DNA of 7,495 nt, taken from contig CALAUI010000005.1 in assembly GCA_937892115.1 (NCBI GenBank), positions 1 through 7,495 of the forward strand, in the 5' to 3' direction. Of this stretch, positions 6,551 to 7,495 are shown in pieces; positions within the stretch are counted from its first letter, which is position 1; every line of letters begins with the position of its first letter. The DNA comes from an uncultured Clostridia bacterium. GTDB taxonomy: Bacteria; Bacillota; Clostridia; Oscillospirales; Acutalibacteraceae. The translations under genes were made by a program, and so were the position numbers. The notes under the pieces were generated by a model. That model was given only the letters and a program-made list of their open reading frames with translations. It was not told where the DNA came from and did not search any database.

Positions 6551-6579
6551 TAGACTTTTCTTTTAGAATATGATATACT
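6551..6579 (+). promoter_or_regulatory. Promoter of the serine recombinase and its leader
   Basis: TAGACT (6551-6556) and TATACT (6574-6579) are separated by 17 bases and the -10 carries an extended TG (TGATATACT). The predicted start near 6586 lies about 12 bases before the GTCTTATC that opens the structured leader, so the leader is almost exactly the 5' untranslated region of the recombinase mRNA. The same TGATATACT string occurs in the divergent regulator promoter. Confidence 0.72.
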
Positions 6580-6597
6580 CCATTTGTAAGCGGTATC

Positions 6598-6660
6598 GTC
6601 TTATCAAGCAATGAATTTGGATATCACAAATTCGCTTGTCAGGGGCAGCCCTGAAACCCG
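6598..6660 (+). promoter_or_regulatory. Structured 5' leader RNA, copy C (upstream of the serine recombinase)
   Basis: After GTCTTATC, hairpin 1 has a lower stem CAAGC/GCTTG (6605-6609 with 6634-6638), an unpaired AAT, and an upper 7-bp stem GAATTTG/CAAATTC (6613-6619 with 6627-6633) with loop GATATCA. Hairpin 2 is TCAGGG/CCCTGA (6639-6644 with 6649-6654) with loop GCAG. AAACCCG follows (the first A belongs to hairpin 2), then AAAGGA (6665-6670) and the ATG 20 bases after the motif. Compared with the copy at 1660-1726 the stem bases differ while pairing is kept, which is direct covariation evidence for an RNA structure. No T run follows, so control at translation or by a protein or ligand is more likely than simple attenuation. 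Confidence 0.68.
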
Positions 6661-6680
6661 ATAGAAAGGACAGTGAGAAA

Positions 6681-7495
6681 ATGAACGGTGTAATTTATGC
6701 AAGATACTCCTCTGACAGTCAGCGTGAAGAATCTATTGAAGGTCAGATTCGTGAGTGCAAGGAATTTGCCGAACGGAACTGTATCAATATAGTTGACATA
6801 TATATTGACCGTGCATTTTCTGCAAAAACCGATAAAAGACCTGACTTTCAAAGGATGATTAAAGACAGCAACAGAAAAAATTTCGATGTTGTTATAGTTT
6901 GGAAGCTCGACAGATTTGCCCGTAATCGTTTTGATTCTGCACACTATAAAGCGGCATTAAAAAAGAATTGCGTTAAGGTTGTTTCTGCAACTGAAGCTAT
7001 TTCAAAAGGCTCCGAGGGCGTACTTCTTGAAACAATGCTTGAGGGTATGGCAGAGTATTATTCCGTTGAACTTGCCGAAAAAGTAAACCGTGGCATGAAA
7101 GAAAATGCTCTTAAATGCAAGTATAACGGCGGTACACTTCCTATCGGATATGTAATTGACAGTGACAAACATTATCAGCTTGATCCCATAACTTCGCCTG
7201 CCGTTGCAGACGCTTTTGAGATGTACGCAAACGGAATGGGCATGCAGCAGATAGCCGATGAATTGAATATCAGAGGTGTCAGAACACAGCGGCATAACGG
7301 CAAACTTGATACGGATAATGTTACAAGTATGCTTCACAACCGCAAGTATATAGGCGAATACAAATACAAGGATGTTGTTATTCCCGGAGGCATTCCCGCC
7401 ATTGTAACTCAAGAATTGTTTGACAGAGTGCAGGAGCGAATGGCGTTAAATAAAAAGGCTCCGGCTAAACATAAAGCCGAAGACGAATATCTGTT
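6681..7495 (+). CDS. Large serine recombinase (integrase/transposon type), 3' end outside window
   Basis: This is a site-specific DNA recombinase that cuts and rejoins DNA through a serine-DNA intermediate. The frame is open from ATG 6681 to the window end (271 codons). The N-terminal resolvase domain (about 1-140) shows YARYSSDSQ with the likely nucleophile S10, the conserved R8, the SIEGQ segment at 18-22, and KLDRFARN at 75-82 with its arginines. The recombinase domain follows (about 155-260), including the GMGMQQIADELN and HNRKYIGEY blocks. The zinc-ribbon and coiled-coil DNA-binding tail expected for a protein of over 500 residues is beyond the window. AAAGGA at 6665-6670 is ten bases before the start. 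It is read from its own promoter through the structured leader. Conjugative and mobilisable elements of Clostridia carry such enzymes, so the gene probably serves a mobile element that extends rightward. Whether it moves the restriction cassette is not shown. Confidence 0.92.
   Translation, partial: MNGVIYARYSSDSQREESIEGQIRECKEFAERNCINIVDIYIDRAFSAKTDKRPDFQRMIKDSNRKNFDVVIVWKLDRFARNRFDSAHYKAALKKNCVKVVSATEAISKGSEGVLLETMLEGMAEYYSVELAEKVNRGMKENALKCKYNGGTLPIGYVIDSDKHYQLDPITSPAVADAFEMYANGMGMQQIADELNIRGVRTQRHNGKLDTDNVTSMLHNRKYIGEYKYKDVVIPGGIPAIVTQELFDRVQERMALNKKAPAKHKAEDEYL

Noticed and set aside
1753..6660. attL/attR ends of an integrated element
   Set aside because: Attachment-site halves would be direct repeats at the two element ends, but the copies are inverted and the recombinase lies outside the bracketed segment. 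The leader interpretation also accounts for the SD-proximal conservation.
6639..6660. Hairpin 2 of the leader as a Rho-independent terminator
   Set aside because: It is followed by AAACCCG, not a T run, in both full copies.
6639..7412. Two minus-strand open frames of 101 and 136 codons opposite the serine recombinase
   Set aside because: They lie antisense to a gene with clear recombinase motifs, lack good SD sites, and encode cysteine-rich, unconvincing proteins.

Overview
The window looks like a stretch of chromosome or integrated mobile DNA from a low-to-medium GC Firmicute, most plausibly a gut Clostridia member of the Ruminococcus/Oscillospiraceae kind. The grounds are strong AGGAG-type ribosome binding sites, TATACT/TATAAT promoters with extended -10 TG, a large serine recombinase of the type found on clostridial mobile elements, and mixed base composition. 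The genus is an inference.

Left end (1-760): the C-terminal ATP-binding half of an ABC exporter runs off the left edge on the + strand and ends at a strong hairpin terminator. It converges with a two-gene minus-strand unit (131-aa unknown protein, then a 151-aa SWIM zinc-finger protein) that has its own terminator overlapping its last stop codon.

Middle (1858-6435): an AT-rich minus-strand cassette that reads as a complete Type IIS restriction-modification system. Transcription order is a small Xre/C-type regulator (TTG start, strong SD), a D12-class adenine methyltransferase with DPPYNSRQY, a second Dam-like D12 methyltransferase, an AlwI/BstNBI-like restriction endonuclease, and a 227-aa protein with two membrane segments and no recognised function. 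The two methyltransferases overlap, and the SD of the endonuclease contains the stop codon of the second one. Two methyltransferases are what an asymmetric recognition site needs. Placing both before the endonuclease, with an upstream regulator, suits modification before restriction.

Right end (6436-7495): back-to-back promoters separate the regulator from a large serine recombinase gene that runs off the right edge on the + strand.

The most unusual signal is not a protein. The roughly 60-nt leader in front of the serine recombinase (6598-6660, + strand) recurs in front of the unrelated 131-aa gene at the other end of the cassette (1660-1726, - strand), and a third, partial copy lies next to it (1753-1792, - strand). 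All three begin with the same 12 bases. They keep a hairpin whose two arms change together, and the two full copies also keep a second compensated hairpin, the sequence AAACCCG and a similar distance to the SD and start codon. This looks like an undescribed, or at least unrecognised by me, structured 5'-leader RNA family. Because the copies are inverted around the restriction cassette and one adjoins a site-specific recombinase, they could alternatively be recombination sites.
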